64,000 bases of DNA. Source: Croceibacterium atlanticum. Its GTDB lineage: Bacteria; Pseudomonadota; Alphaproteobacteria; Sphingomonadales; Sphingomonadaceae. A program made the translations under genes and the position numbers. Below the pieces are notes generated by a model that saw only the letters and a program-made list of their open reading frames with translations, was not told the DNA's origin and did no database searches. The stretch's first letter is position 1. Each line of letters opens with the position of its first letter. Where the stretch lies: the NCBI RefSeq assembly GCF_001008165.2, contig NZ_CP011452.2, forward strand, positions 1,798,001-1,862,000. Reading direction: 5' to 3'. Of this stretch, positions 24,046 to 32,424 are shown one piece after another.

Positions 24046-26202
24046 ATGCCGAATACCGAGACCAGCGAAATCGCCGCGGAGAGCCGTGAAGCCGAAGCGG
24101 CGCAGCAGAGCAATGCGTTGTCGCTTCTGCCCGATCCGGGGCTGCTGTGGCAGGTCTTTCGCCGCAATATCCTGCTATTCTTCCTCGTGGTCAGCGTGGT
24201 TCTGGGCCTTACCGCCCTGTTCCTGGTCATCCAGACGCCGCAATATCTCGCGCAGGCGAGCCTGCTGATCCAGCCATCGTCGGATCCGGTCCGGACATCG
24301 GAACCCGGTGACCCCAGCGGGATCGTGAATGCGGACGAGGTGGATACCGAGATCCGGCTGATTTCCTCGCGCCTGGTCGCAGAACGCGCAGCCGCGCTTT
24401 ATGCTGATCGCTTCGCCTCGCCCGATGGTGACCGTTTCACGCCGGCAGAAATCGAAAGCCTGGCCGCCACGATGAGCCGGGCAACCTTCGTGGCACGCTC
24501 CGGACAGACCCGCGTGGTGGACATAATCGCGGAATCCTCCGACCCCGCCTTTGCCGCCACCACCGCCAATCTCATCGCCGAAGCCTATCTGCAGAGCCAG
24601 GTCGAAGCGAAGACTGCCCGCAGCGAATCGTCGGGCGAATTCATCAATGCCCGCCTGGAAGAGCTCGAATCCAATGCCATTGCGGCCCAGGCCGCACTCG
24701 ATAATTATCGGGCCGCGCGGGGGCTGGTCAGCGCCAATGGCTCGACCAATGCCGAGATGGAAGTATCCAATCTCAACACGCAGCTTGCCTCGGCGCGGGC
24801 GGAACTCGCGGAAAAACGCGGGCGCTACAATGCGGCGAGATCCCAGCTGTCGCGCGGAAGCGGCGGGGCCGACGTTGGCGCCGCCCTGGGATCGAGCACG
24901 GTCGGCAGCCTGCGCCAGCAGGAAGCGCGGGTCAGCGCGGAACTCGCCGTCCTGCGTGAACGCTATGGCCCGCTTCACCCGGAACGCCGCCAGGCCGAGC
25001 AGGAACTGGCCGATATACGCGATCGTATCCAGGAAGAGATCAACCGCGTTCTGTCCAATCTGCAGGCCGAAGTGCAGACTGCCCAGTCACGTGTCGCCTC
25101 GTTGGAAGGGAGCCGCGGTGCGGCGCTTTCTGCCTTGCAGCGCAACGGGCAGGCGCAGGCGGGGCTGAGCGAGCTGGAGCAGAAGGCGGAAGCCGCGCAG
25201 GCCATTTATCAGTCATTCCTGCAACGATCCCAGGAATCCGGGGCTCTGCGCGATAGTGCCCTGCCCGACGCGGTGATTTCCGCCAAGGCGGTTGTCCCGC
25301 AGTTGCCCGCCAGCCCCAATTATCCGCTGACAGTGCTGATCGGGCTGTTCCTGGCGCTGGTATCAGGCTTTTCCGCCATCCTGCTGGCCGAATATCTGCG
25401 CCGTGGCGTTCAGACGAAGCGTGATGTCGAACGGCGCCTGCGCCTGCGCTATGCCGGGGCGATCCCCTCGCTCAAATCCACGATCAAGGGCCGCGCCCCG
25501 CTCGAAGCGCCGCATGATTATGTCTGCAACCACCCGCATTCGCTCTTTGCGGAAGCGTTCCGGTCCATCCGCACCTTCCTGACTCTTTCGGCCGGGACAC
25601 GGCCGCGTGTGATCGCGATCACTTCCGCCCTGCCGGGCGAAGGCAAGACCACGACTTCGCTCTGCCTGTCACGCACCACCGCGGCGGACGGGATCCGGGT
25701 CGTGCTGGTGGACGCCGATCTGCGGCGGCGCGGCGCCAGCTGGGCGCTCGAATATGAATCCGAAACTGACATCTACGATTATCTGGATGGCACCGCCTCG
25801 CTGAATGATTGCCTGCATGTCGATACGCGAACAGGGCTGCACCTGCTGGGCAGCAAGTCCGGCCAGGAAGGGCACCGCAATCCGCTGACCGAAGGCAATG
25901 TCCGCCGCATGTTCGATGAATTGCGCGAACATTACGATGTCATCATCATCGACACAGCGCCGATCCTGGGCGTTGCGGAAGGCCGCATCCTGGCGACCGA
26001 GGCAGACCGCGTCCTGCTCGTCACCCAATGGAAGAAAACATCCATGCGCGCAGTGGAGGCCGTGTCGGACATGCTTGTGGACGCCAACGCCAAGATCACC
26101 GGCCTGGCGCTGACGCAGGTCAATATCAAGAAATATGCGAGCACCGGCGACGGTGACGTTTACGCCTATACGAAGAAGTTCCGGGGTTATTACGTGGACT
26201 AA
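24046..26202 (+). CDS. Polysaccharide chain-length determinant fused to a BY-family tyrosine kinase
   Basis: A 718-residue inner-membrane protein that combines a Wzz/GumC-type periplasmic domain with a cytoplasmic tyrosine kinase (Wzc type). The first membrane segment is at about 40-60 and the second at about 425-450; the periplasmic part between them is rich in coiled coil. The kinase has Walker A SALPGEGKTTTS near 528, Walker A' VVLVDADLRRRG near 550 and Walker B VIIIDTAPILG near 632. The C-terminus carries five tyrosines, including YAY and GYYVD, as the autophosphorylation cluster. It should control polymer length together with a Wza-like lipoprotein. Confidence 0.92.
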   Translation: MPNTETSEIAAESREAEAAQQSNALSLLPDPGLLWQVFRRNILLFFLVVSVVLGLTALFLVIQTPQYLAQASLLIQPSSDPVRTSEPGDPSGIVNADEVDTEIRLISSRLVAERAAALYADRFASPDGDRFTPAEIESLAATMSRATFVARSGQTRVVDIIAESSDPAFAATTANLIAEAYLQSQVEAKTARSESSGEFINARLEELESNAIAAQAALDNYRAARGLVSANGSTNAEMEVSNLNTQLASARAELAEKRGRYNAARSQLSRGSGGADVGAALGSSTVGSLRQQEARVSAELAVLRERYGPLHPERRQAEQELADIRDRIQEEINRVLSNLQAEVQTAQSRVASLEGSRGAALSALQRNGQAQAGLSELEQKAEAAQAIYQSFLQRSQESGALRDSALPDAVISAKAVVPQLPASPNYPLTVLIGLFLALVSGFSAILLAEYLRRGVQTKRDVERRLRLRYAGAIPSLKSTIKGRAPLEAPHDYVCNHPHSLFAEAFRSIRTFLTLSAGTRPRVIAITSALPGEGKTTTSLCLSRTTAADGIRVVLVDADLRRRGASWALEYESETDIYDYLDGTASLNDCLHVDTRTGLHLLGSKSGQEGHRNPLTEGNVRRMFDELREHYDVIIIDTAPILGVAEGRILATEADRVLLVTQWKKTSMRAVEAVSDMLVDANAKITGLALTQVNIKKYASTGDGDVYAYTKKFRGYYVD

Positions 26203-26280
26203 ATCCCGCAGCCATCAAGGCTGCCGAAGGATCTTTCCGGGTCGCGCACCATCTTAAAATAGAGTGCAAAGGGGGATAAA

Positions 26281-27579
26281 TTGCAGACTGAGAAATTTGC
26301 GCGGCGGCCCGGCCGAACCGCCAATTCACTTGCCTTGCAGGCGGCGCTGTTAGGGATAGCGATAAGCACAGCGTCACCCGCGGCCGCGCAGTCGCGCGAC
26401 GTATCGCCGCGGATCGATGATCGCCCCCGGCCCGAATATGCGGCCGAACCGATCCGCATCGGCAGTATCGAAGCCTATCCCGGCATCGAAGTGGAAAGCG
26501 AATATGTCGACAATCTGTTCGGGACCGAAACGAACAAGACGGACGACATCATCATTTCGGTGGTGCCCAGCGTGGATCTGCGGGATACACGCAGTGACCG
26601 CTCGCTACGCTTGCGCCTGCTTGGCGGGGTGGAAACCTATACACGCAGCAATGTGGACGAACGGTTTCGCGGTGAGGCCGTATTTGACGGGCGTTTCGGC
26701 CTGGGCACAAGGACGCGGCCCTTCATTGGTGCCGCGATCATCCACAATACCGGCGGTTCGGGGGACAGAAACGATTTCCGGACCATCGCCCAGCCTCTCG
26801 ACCGCACGACCATGCGCGGCAATGCGGGGATCGAACAGGAATTCGGCCCGATCATCGCCACGGTGGAAGGGCAGTATCGCCGGACGGATTATGGCGGCTC
26901 CTATGTCTTCGACAATGTGACCTATGACGCTGATTTCCGGGATTTTGAAACCTACACCGCCCGTGGCCGGCTGACTTACGGGGCCAGCCTCGCGCAAGGC
27001 TTCTATATCGAAGGCAGCTATAACCAGCGCGATTACATGAATCCCGGCAACGGCAATGCCAACCTGCCGCCAAATCTGCTGGAAGATCGTTCGTCGGACG
27101 GTTATTCCGTGCGCGCCGGCTATACCCGCCAGCTGACGGATATCCTGCAACTGGACCTGAGCGCCGGCTATCTCAAGCAGACTTACGATTCCGCGATCTT
27201 CGCCTCGACTGACGGTTTTTCCTTTTCCGCCGATCTTTTCTGGGCCCCTACCCAGCTGACCAATATACAGTTCGGCGCAAGGCGTTCGATCGACGACACG
27301 GAAAACCCCCTTTTCAGCGGCTTGCTGAGGACGGATGTGAATTTTTCCGTCCAGCACGAATTGCTCCGCAATCTGATCCTGCGTGCGCAGGCCAGCTATT
27401 CCGTGCTCGAATATGATGGCGTGGCCGATAGCGATGACGAGTATAATATTTCCGGCTCGGCCCGATACTATGTCTCTCGTCACTGGTCTCTGCGCCTGCG
27501 GGCGGAACATTTCAATCGTTCCGGTTCATATGAACTGACCCAGAATCGTATCCTGTTCGGTATCGGTTACGATTTCTGA
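26281..27579 (+). CDS. Outer-membrane beta-barrel protein, putative porin BBP2 type (copy 1)
   Basis: A 432-residue outer-membrane protein. A signal peptide ends near ASPAAAQS (about residue 38). The remainder alternates polar and aromatic residues in strands, and the last residues NRILFGIGYDF end in Phe as beta-barrels do. It resembles the putative beta-barrel porin 2 family (PF10082) of sphingomonad polysaccharide loci. The start is TTG at 26281, well supported by AGGGGG eight bases upstream. It probably helps polymer exit or anchors it. A related protein is at 61323. A strong terminator follows. Confidence 0.85.
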   Translation: MQTEKFARRPGRTANSLALQAALLGIAISTASPAAAQSRDVSPRIDDRPRPEYAAEPIRIGSIEAYPGIEVESEYVDNLFGTETNKTDDIIISVVPSVDLRDTRSDRSLRLRLLGGVETYTRSNVDERFRGEAVFDGRFGLGTRTRPFIGAAIIHNTGGSGDRNDFRTIAQPLDRTTMRGNAGIEQEFGPIIATVEGQYRRTDYGGSYVFDNVTYDADFRDFETYTARGRLTYGASLAQGFYIEGSYNQRDYMNPGNGNANLPPNLLEDRSSDGYSVRAGYTRQLTDILQLDLSAGYLKQTYDSAIFASTDGFSFSADLFWAPTQLTNIQFGARRSIDDTENPLFSGLLRTDVNFSVQHELLRNLILRAQASYSVLEYDGVADSDDEYNISGSARYYVSRHWSLRLRAEHFNRSGSYELTQNRILFGIGYDF

Positions 27580-27615
27580 CCGCAATTTCGGCTCGGTTCG
27601 AATCCAATTACAGGG

Positions 27616-27661
27616 CGGCCACGGGTATTAGACAATGCCCGTGGCCGTTTTTTCGTTTTTT
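27616..27661 (+). terminator. Strong intrinsic terminator
   Basis: CGGCCACGGG (27616-27625) pairs perfectly with CCCGTGGCCG (27638-27647). It is followed at once by TTTTTT, then CG and a second T run. This is the clearest rho-independent terminator of the window and closes the transcription unit of the kinase and beta-barrel genes. Confidence 0.9.
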
Positions 27662-27706
27662 CCGCTTACATTTCACCGCGAATTTTCCACGTCCCGACGG
27701 CAGCCA

Positions 27707-27720
27707 GGCCAAATTTAGCC
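27707..27720. promoter_or_regulatory. GGCC dyad, copy 1
   Basis: GGCCAAATTTAGCC is a near-palindrome. A second, GGCCGAGTTTGGCC, is at 27767-27780, exactly 60 bp away. Both precede the sugar transferase start, so they are candidate operators for one DNA-binding protein. Confidence 0.35.
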
Positions 27721-27766
27721 GATGAGCGGCACCATCCTGTCGATGAACTGCGCCGATACAGGACAA

Positions 27767-27780
27767 GGCCGAGTTTGGCC
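27767..27780. promoter_or_regulatory. GGCC dyad, copy 2
   Basis: GGCCGAGTTTGGCC has four complementary bases at each end and shares ten of 14 positions with the element 60 bp upstream. It ends 79 bases before the likely start of the sugar transferase. Confidence 0.35.
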
Positions 27781-27859
27781 TTCAAAACCGTCTTCTATCC
27801 TCTAGGAAAGATTGATACACCACTGCCATTGTGCATCGCAGCAAATAGGGGGATCGTTC

Positions 27860-28543
27860 TTGCAATACCGGGCTCTGCCAATGGATTGCAGCGATCGCTC
27901 TTCGGCGCGCGGTCGGCGTGACTATGTCGCAGCCGATCCCATCGAAGGGCGCATGATCGACATAGTGGGGGCTCTTGCCCTCATCCTGTTGTTCGCCCCG
28001 CTCATGCTGCTGATAGCGATCGCCGTTTTTGTCGCCGATCCGGGGCCCATCCTGTTCCGGCAATCGCGCATCGGCCGTGATGGCCGCATGTTCAAATGCC
28101 TCAAATTCCGGACCATGGCGACCGATGCAGAGGCACGGCTGGCCAGCCTGCTGAAAAACGATCCCGCCGCCCGCGCGGAATGGGAACGGGACCATAAATT
28201 GCGCGTGGATCCGCGCATCGTGGGCATTGGCCGTTTCCTGCGCCGCAGCAGCCTCGATGAATTGCCGCAATTGTTCAATGTGCTGCTGGGTGAAATGAGC
28301 CTGGTCGGCCCGCGGCCCATCGTGGAGGCGGAAGCCTGCCGTTATGGCAAATATCTGATTTATTATTGCGCAGTGCGCCCCGGTATCACCGGCCTGTGGC
28401 AGATCAGCGGCCGGAACGACGTGCATTACCGGCGCCGTGTCGCCTTCGATGTCGTCTATGCGCGCAAATGCAGGGTTTCAGACAATCTGCGCATTATGTT
28501 CCTAACTGTGCCATGTGTGCTCACCGCCCGCGGTTCGTATTGA
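27860..28543 (+). CDS. Priming sugar transferase (undecaprenyl-phosphate sugar phosphotransferase)
   Basis: A 227-residue short-form polyprenyl-phosphate sugar-1-phosphate transferase, which loads the first sugar onto the lipid carrier. After one hydrophobic membrane helix (about 35-55, DIVGALALILLFAPLML) come the catalytic-domain motifs: FRQSRIGRDGRMFKCLKFRTM, LRRSSLDELPQLFNVLLGEMSLVGPRP, and RPGITGLWQISGRN. The start is TTG at 27860, with AGGGGGA seven bases upstream, the same arrangement as the preceding beta-barrel gene. ATG at 27881 is an alternative. The short PssY-like form lacks the extra membrane segments of WbaP. Confidence 0.9.
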   Translation: MQYRALPMDCSDRSSARGRRDYVAADPIEGRMIDIVGALALILLFAPLMLLIAIAVFVADPGPILFRQSRIGRDGRMFKCLKFRTMATDAEARLASLLKNDPAARAEWERDHKLRVDPRIVGIGRFLRRSSLDELPQLFNVLLGEMSLVGPRPIVEAEACRYGKYLIYYCAVRPGITGLWQISGRNDVHYRRRVAFDVVYARKCRVSDNLRIMFLTVPCVLTARGSY

Positions 28544-28578
28544 CACATTGACAGTTTGACGTTGAAGGAGTGCCGGAA

Positions 28579-28632
28579 ATGTTCGGCCGCTTCTCCAATA
28601 TTCGCGAAGCAGCCATTGGGCGGGTGCAATGA
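28579..28632 (+). CDS. Possible 17-residue leader peptide coupled to the PEP-CTERM gene
   Basis: An ATG at 28579 lies eight bases after a strong AAGGAG motif and opens a frame for MFGRFSNIREAAIGRVQ. The stop codon overlaps the ATG of the PEP-CTERM gene (ATGA at 28629-28632). That ATG has no good ribosome binding site of its own, so ribosomes could reach it by termination-reinitiation. Whether the peptide has its own function is unknown. Confidence 0.4.
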   Translation: MFGRFSNIREAAIGRVQ

Positions 28633-29279
28633 ACCAGGTTACAGCCTTATTCATCAAACTGGGCGGCGCGGGGAAGAACTTCTCCGCCTATTTGCTGGGC
28701 GGCCTTGGGGCGCTGACCCTGCTGACATCCTTCTTCGATGTCGATCATCGCGGCATGTTGTTCGCCGATGGGCAGGTTTTCGCATTCGCCGATGAAATCG
28801 ATCAGGCCGGGGTTTACAGCTATCCCGTGATCTGGGGCGCCGGACGTGGCGGCCCGGTGGACGAACGCGGTGCGCGACGCCTCATTCCTGCCCGCGGAGG
28901 CCAAGCCGGCCCTCTGACCGGCACCGGCTCCCCGGATGGAACGGGCGGTGGCGGCGGCGCAGGCCCAGTAACGCTTGCCGATGCCGGAACGGCGCTGGTG
29001 CCCGGTGGCCTGAACACCCCGGACGCCGGTAATGCTGGCGGCGGAAATGGTGGCCGCGGCGGCTTTCCCGGGTTCAATTCGTCCATATCCAGCCCGGTCG
29101 GCGGCTTCGTGATAACTCCGGGTGACGGCGATGGCGGAACAGACGGCGGGGATAATGGCGTGGTCCCCTCCGTTCCCGAACCGGCAAGCTGGCTGCTGAT
29201 GATCCTGGGGATCGGGGCGCTGGGGATTGCGCTGCGGCGTCAGGCGGCACAGAAAACCGCCTATGCGCATTCAGCCTGA
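28629..29279 (+). CDS. PEP-CTERM sorting-domain protein (exosortase substrate)
   Basis: A 216-residue exported protein with a tripartite C-terminal sorting signal: VPEPASW, a hydrophobic helix (LLMILGIGALGIAL) and a basic RRQ cluster, starting near residue 182. This is the PEPxxW variety typical of alphaproteobacteria. An N-terminal hydrophobic segment at about 19-34 exports it. The middle, about residues 85-165, is very rich in Gly, Pro and Asp, suggesting a flexible secreted linker rather than an enzyme. It is the only such substrate in the window and sits beside the exosortase genes. Confidence 0.85.
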   Translation: MNQVTALFIKLGGAGKNFSAYLLGGLGALTLLTSFFDVDHRGMLFADGQVFAFADEIDQAGVYSYPVIWGAGRGGPVDERGARRLIPARGGQAGPLTGTGSPDGTGGGGGAGPVTLADAGTALVPGGLNTPDAGNAGGGNGGRGGFPGFNSSISSPVGGFVITPGDGDGGTDGGDNGVVPSVPEPASWLLMILGIGALGIALRRQAAQKTAYAHSA

Positions 29280-29298
29280 CTGAGAGACTACGGCACTT

Positions 29299-29784
29299 CT
29301 ACAGGCGCAGATAGCGCCCTTCGAGCCGGTCCAGCACGTCCATTCCCAGCAGGGACGGACCATTCTCCGGCACGATCCATATCTCCACATCTTCCAATGC
29401 GACACCGTCGATCATGACGCTGTCCGCTTTCGCTTGCGCCGCCTGGACCGTGCCACCCACGGTCCGCAAGGATACGTTCCCGCTGGTGACGATGCCGAGC
29501 GTGGCTGCATCAGCGGCACTGAGCATCGTCTGGCTGGCAGCCGTATCGATCAGGAACCGGACAGGCCGGCCGTTAATCCGGGCCGGCAGATATTTCCGCC
29601 CATCCTCACCCGCCTGGGCAATGATGGGGCGGGCGTGATTGTCCTGTACAGAGGCAAGCGCCACTTCTGGCTGGGGGATCTGCGCCGGGGGCGGCGTAAA
29701 ATCCGCACTCAGCAACGCCAATCCGCCGCTGAGCGTCACCCCGATCGTCATGATGCTGCTGAGATCCGCCATGGTCCCGATCAT
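29299..29784 (-). CDS. Retropepsin-like aspartic protease
   Basis: A 161-residue clan AA protease-like protein (TIGR02281-like). An N-terminal hydrophobic segment at about 10-27 suggests membrane anchoring. The active-site motif is FLIDTAASQTMLS near residues 79-91, where DTA replaces the usual DTG. The second conserved block is SLLGMDVLDRLEGRYLRL at the C-terminus. In exosortase-linked polysaccharide loci such proteins occur beside the sorting genes, but a role in processing PEP-CTERM proteins is only a guess. ATG at 29784 or 29772 can serve as start. Confidence 0.8.
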   Translation of the reverse strand: MIGTMADLSSIMTIGVTLSGGLALLSADFTPPPAQIPQPEVALASVQDNHARPIIAQAGEDGRKYLPARINGRPVRFLIDTAASQTMLSAADAATLGIVTSGNVSLRTVGGTVQAAQAKADSVMIDGVALEDVEIWIVPENGPSLLGMDVLDRLEGRYLRL

Positions 29785-29790
29785 GGGGAC

Positions 29791-29804
29791 CAGGTGGTTT
29801 CCAC
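29791..29804. promoter_or_regulatory. Dyad element, copy B
   Basis: CAGGTGGTTTCCAC shares 12 of 14 positions with the element at 23895-23908. It lies a few bases upstream of the protease start on the minus strand, where a bound protein would block transcription or ribosome access. Confidence 0.4.
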
Positions 29805-29818
29805 CCGCTTTGGAAGTT

Positions 29819-29863
29819 TGGTTAGGCTAAGTGGTTAGCAGCGCTGGTTAATTCTACTGGTTA
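29819..29863. repeat. Four TGGTTA direct repeats with a 13-bp period
   Basis: TGGTTA occurs at 29819, 29832, 29845 and 29858, each exactly 13 bp after the last; the intervening seven bases vary. The array fills the short gap between the protease gene and the membrane protein gene and enters the last codons of the latter. On the minus strand it reads TAACCA and lies upstream of the protease, as expected of a multi-site operator. Confidence 0.6.
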
Positions 29864-30783
29864 AAGAACCCTTCCGGGCGCCGCACCGGCTTTTTCACGG
29901 GCTGGCGTTTCATGCTGCGCACATGCCAATGATGCAGCGCCAGGCCGAGCCCGAGCAGAAAAGCGAAGAATGCCAGGTTCCCGGCCGCGCTGAGCAGGGG
30001 CCAACGTGCCGAAGCCCTCGACCGATACAATATGTGCGTAGGTCTTTCGATTACGTAACCGGAATTCTCGTAAAGCGTGCCCAGCCCGCCGGGCAGCGCC
30101 TTTTTCCGCAGCAATCCTTCCACGGTGCGGAACTGCGCCTGCTGATCCTCGAACGGGCTGATCTCCACGAAATAGCGGACACGGTTGGTTTCCGCATCCT
30201 GCACCAGGGGAACCACCATGAGTTCCCGTTCCCCGAACAGGCCCTTTTCCGTGTAGAATCCCTTGCGGTTCATCATCAGCCAGCCGCGCGTGATGGCCAT
30301 GCCATTGGGCGGTTCTTCTTCGGAACTCAGCGAAATCGTGGTTACTGCCTTTTCGGAAAATCCCCCGATCGACAATGCGAGGAAGAAAAGCACCACGGCC
30401 AGAACAGCGGAAATGCCCGCCGGAACGGCAAGCAGGAGTCGGATCTTCCGCTCCCGCCGCAGCCTTTCATCCTGTTTCGGCCGTCCCAGCAACTGGCGGC
30501 GACGGCGCAAGCGATACGCCACGATGACAATGAAAGGCAGGGAAAGAAGGGCAGTGATCGACACCACCGTTGCGACCGGGAACAGACGGTCGAAATGGCG
30601 GAACTGCAATTCCGCAATCCAGGCAAATACCCCCTGATATTCAACAGCCTGCCAGATCAGCACGCCTGCAACAAAGGTAGCCCAGACCGCACCGGCCCAG
30701 ACGAAAGGCGCGATCACGACATTGTCGCCCCGCCCGCCACGGATCTTCCCGACCCATTCTTGAAAACGCCCCATCATTAACAA
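29854..30783 (-). CDS. Membrane protein of the exosortase module, unknown function
   Basis: A 309-residue inner-membrane protein with four predicted membrane helices: about 27-46, 70-90, 113-138 and 267-285. Between helices 3 and 4 is a periplasmic domain of about 125 residues (SLSSEEEPPNG to TLYENSGYVIE). I do not recognise a family. The stop of the EpsD-like gene lies six bases upstream of its start, so the two are co-transcribed, which suggests a role in sorting or polysaccharide export. The start among three N-terminal methionines is unresolved. Confidence 0.7.
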   Translation of the reverse strand: MLMMGRFQEWVGKIRGGRGDNVVIAPFVWAGAVWATFVAGVLIWQAVEYQGVFAWIAELQFRHFDRLFPVATVVSITALLSLPFIVIVAYRLRRRRQLLGRPKQDERLRRERKIRLLLAVPAGISAVLAVVLFFLALSIGGFSEKAVTTISLSSEEEPPNGMAITRGWLMMNRKGFYTEKGLFGERELMVVPLVQDAETNRVRYFVEISPFEDQQAQFRTVEGLLRKKALPGGLGTLYENSGYVIERPTHILYRSRASARWPLLSAAGNLAFFAFLLGLGLALHHWHVRSMKRQPVKKPVRRPEGFFNQ

Positions 30784-30789
30784 TGATGC

Positions 30790-31530
30790 TTAACGGCTCG
30801 CAGGGCCATATCCAGCCCCATATTTGATTCTTTCCGGATCGCGCCCCTGATCGAGCAGGTTCTGCAGTTCCTGTTGCACAAATTCCTCTTTCATCAGCAT
30901 TGCAGCGCGCCGCTCCATCTCAGTCGCGGTTTCATTTTCGCTTTCGCGCCTGACGATGCGCCACGGCGCCCCGCCCAGATCGAGCACCATGCCGGGCCGG
31001 GCATTGCGAAGCTGCGGATCGGGCGCCTCCGCCAGTTCCCGCGTATCGAGAAGGCGCGCTGGAATACCGCTTCCCCCTTCCGCCGGTTGCAAGGTCAGCT
31101 GGAACTGTTCCGCAAAGCGCCAGGGATGGCTGGCCATGTAATCGCGCAATCGTGCCCGGGACGGCGCGGCAAAATCGCGGCCAATCCGGTCCTGCAGCGC
31201 TTCGACCAGCAATTGTTCGCGCAATTTGCGCAGTTCGAAATGGAGATCCTTGTCCTGATCGAGCCCGCGCTTCACCGCTTCCCCGGCCAGGATCCTGCGC
31301 GCGATCAGCCGGTCCAGCAGTTCCGAACGCACGGCCTGGCTGGCCTGGGCCAGAGGAACGCCGTGCCCCTGCGCTTCATGTTCAAGTTCGGGAATGGTAA
31401 TGTCATCATCACCGATCCGGGCGATCACCTGCCCTTCCGGTTCCGGCGCACTGCAAGCCGCAAGGGCGATAGCACCGATCAAGGCGGTGCAGACGGCTTT
31501 CCCATTGCCTGAACAGCAATGCGCGATCAT
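30790..31530 (-). CDS. EpsD-like peptidyl-prolyl isomerase lipoprotein
   Basis: A 246-residue exported protein with a lipobox (IALAACS, Cys at about 26) followed by a SurA/EpsD-type chaperone region. VIARIGDDDITIPELEHEA starts the SurA-N-like helical domain, and the C-terminal part (FAEQFQLTLQPAEGG onward) resembles the PPIC-type rotamase but is degenerate. EpsD-family proteins accompany exosortases and EPS genes and probably assist folding of periplasmic components. The ATG at 31530 is 9 bases from the start of a small gene on the opposite strand. Confidence 0.8.
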   Translation of the reverse strand: MIAHCCSGNGKAVCTALIGAIALAACSAPEPEGQVIARIGDDDITIPELEHEAQGHGVPLAQASQAVRSELLDRLIARRILAGEAVKRGLDQDKDLHFELRKLREQLLVEALQDRIGRDFAAPSRARLRDYMASHPWRFAEQFQLTLQPAEGGSGIPARLLDTRELAEAPDPQLRNARPGMVLDLGGAPWRIVRRESENETATEMERRAAMLMKEEFVQQELQNLLDQGRDPERIKYGAGYGPASR

Positions 31531-31539
31531 GGTTTGACC

Positions 31540-31782
31540 ATGAGCACTGTGTTCGACTGGTTATCCGTTCTCATTTTCTGCGGCCTCGCCATTCTCTATC
31601 TGCAACGTTCGATCGCCCCGCCATCCCGGCAGGACCGCGTGATCGCCTATCTACCCCCCGCCCTTGGCTGTGCCGCGGGCAATTATCTGGGGAATGAAGG
31701 CTATGACTGGGCGGCCTACGCGCTGCTTGCAGCGACCGGCGCCTATATCATCGTAATTCTGAAGCCAATCAGCCGGAACTGA
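31540..31782 (+). CDS. Small membrane protein, XrtV sorting-system accessory type
   Basis: An 80-residue protein with hydrophobic helices at about 5-18 (VFDWLSVLIFCGLAIL) and 58-72, separated by the conserved-looking IAYLPPALGCAAGNYLGNEGYDWAAY. This matches the small accessory protein that I recall being named for the XrtV exosortase of sphingomonads. It is transcribed opposite to its neighbours and its 3' end overlaps EpsI by 14 bases. The ATG at 31540 is chosen; an ATG at 31519 lies in frame. Function unknown; probably part of the exosortase complex. Confidence 0.7.
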   Translation: MSTVFDWLSVLIFCGLAILYLQRSIAPPSRQDRVIAYLPPALGCAAGNYLGNEGYDWAAYALLAATGAYIIVILKPISRN

Positions 31783-32413
31783 CACTGTCTCCGAACAGGA
31801 CTGTCCGGCCCGAACTTCCTAACGCCCCGAACAAGGCGACGATGAAGGATTCCAGCTGCGCCGCCGCCTGTCCGCCTGCCGGATTGGTGATGGAAAAACG
31901 CGCGACCACGCCATTTTGCGGGCTGCGGAACACGGCATTACGGGCCATGGCCAACCGCTGCCCCCACAGATCCTGCGGGAAAGCATCGCCAATCCGCGTC
32001 CAGTAGAGGATCTCATCTTCCCGATCGCCGCGTTTTGCGCGCATGGAACGTGCAGGCAGATCCAGCCCAGGCAGGGCCACGGGGGCCGGTTCATTGCTTT
32101 CGATCGAGAAGCCCGACGCCGGATAGCAGCTTTCCGGCCGGTGCAATTGCATCAGATAGTTCTGCGCGCTGCCCAATGCGATCACCGCCGTGATCGCCAG
32201 CCCGTCCTCTCGTAAATAGCGCCGGGCGACGATCTGGCGATAGATTGCCGGGCTAAGCGTATCGTCCGGCCACAAGATAACCTCGTCCAGCGGAATGGCC
32301 CGCCACGCGCCAAAGGCGGCGGGCAGTTCCAGCGCGACATGCGGCGGGGCATCCGGCGCCAGCACCCCGGAAGGGCGCAGCGCCAGGCAGGCCGCACCGA
32401 TCCCGGCGAGCAC
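31769..32413 (-). CDS. EpsI family protein (exosortase-associated)
   Basis: About 214 residues after an N-terminal hydrophobic segment (LAGIGAACLALRPSG). The EpsI (DUF3485-type) domain includes AFGAWRAIPLDEVILWPDDTL, YLMQLHRPESCYPASGFSI and a C-terminal hydrophobic end. The Cys and His of the HRPESCYPASG region are the family hallmark. In other bacteria EpsI is a separate protein or is fused to the exosortase. The frame stays open upstream into the exosortase gene, but no ATG, GTG or TTG occurs before the RRELIAGG segment. GTG at 32413 is therefore taken, with CTG at 32428, overlapping the exosortase stop, as an alternative. Confidence 0.8.
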   Translation of the reverse strand: MLAGIGAACLALRPSGVLAPDAPPHVALELPAAFGAWRAIPLDEVILWPDDTLSPAIYRQIVARRYLREDGLAITAVIALGSAQNYLMQLHRPESCYPASGFSIESNEPAPVALPGLDLPARSMRAKRGDREDEILYWTRIGDAFPQDLWGQRLAMARNAVFRSPQNGVVARFSITNPAGGQAAAQLESFIVALFGALGSSGRTVLFGDSVSSG

Positions 32414-32424
32414 GCCGCCCGCGA

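Noticed and set aside
26210-26226. GCAGCC/GGCTGC hairpin between the chain-length kinase and barrel genes
   Set aside because: The 6-bp stem has no T-tract and the two genes appear co-transcribed, so it was not called a terminator.
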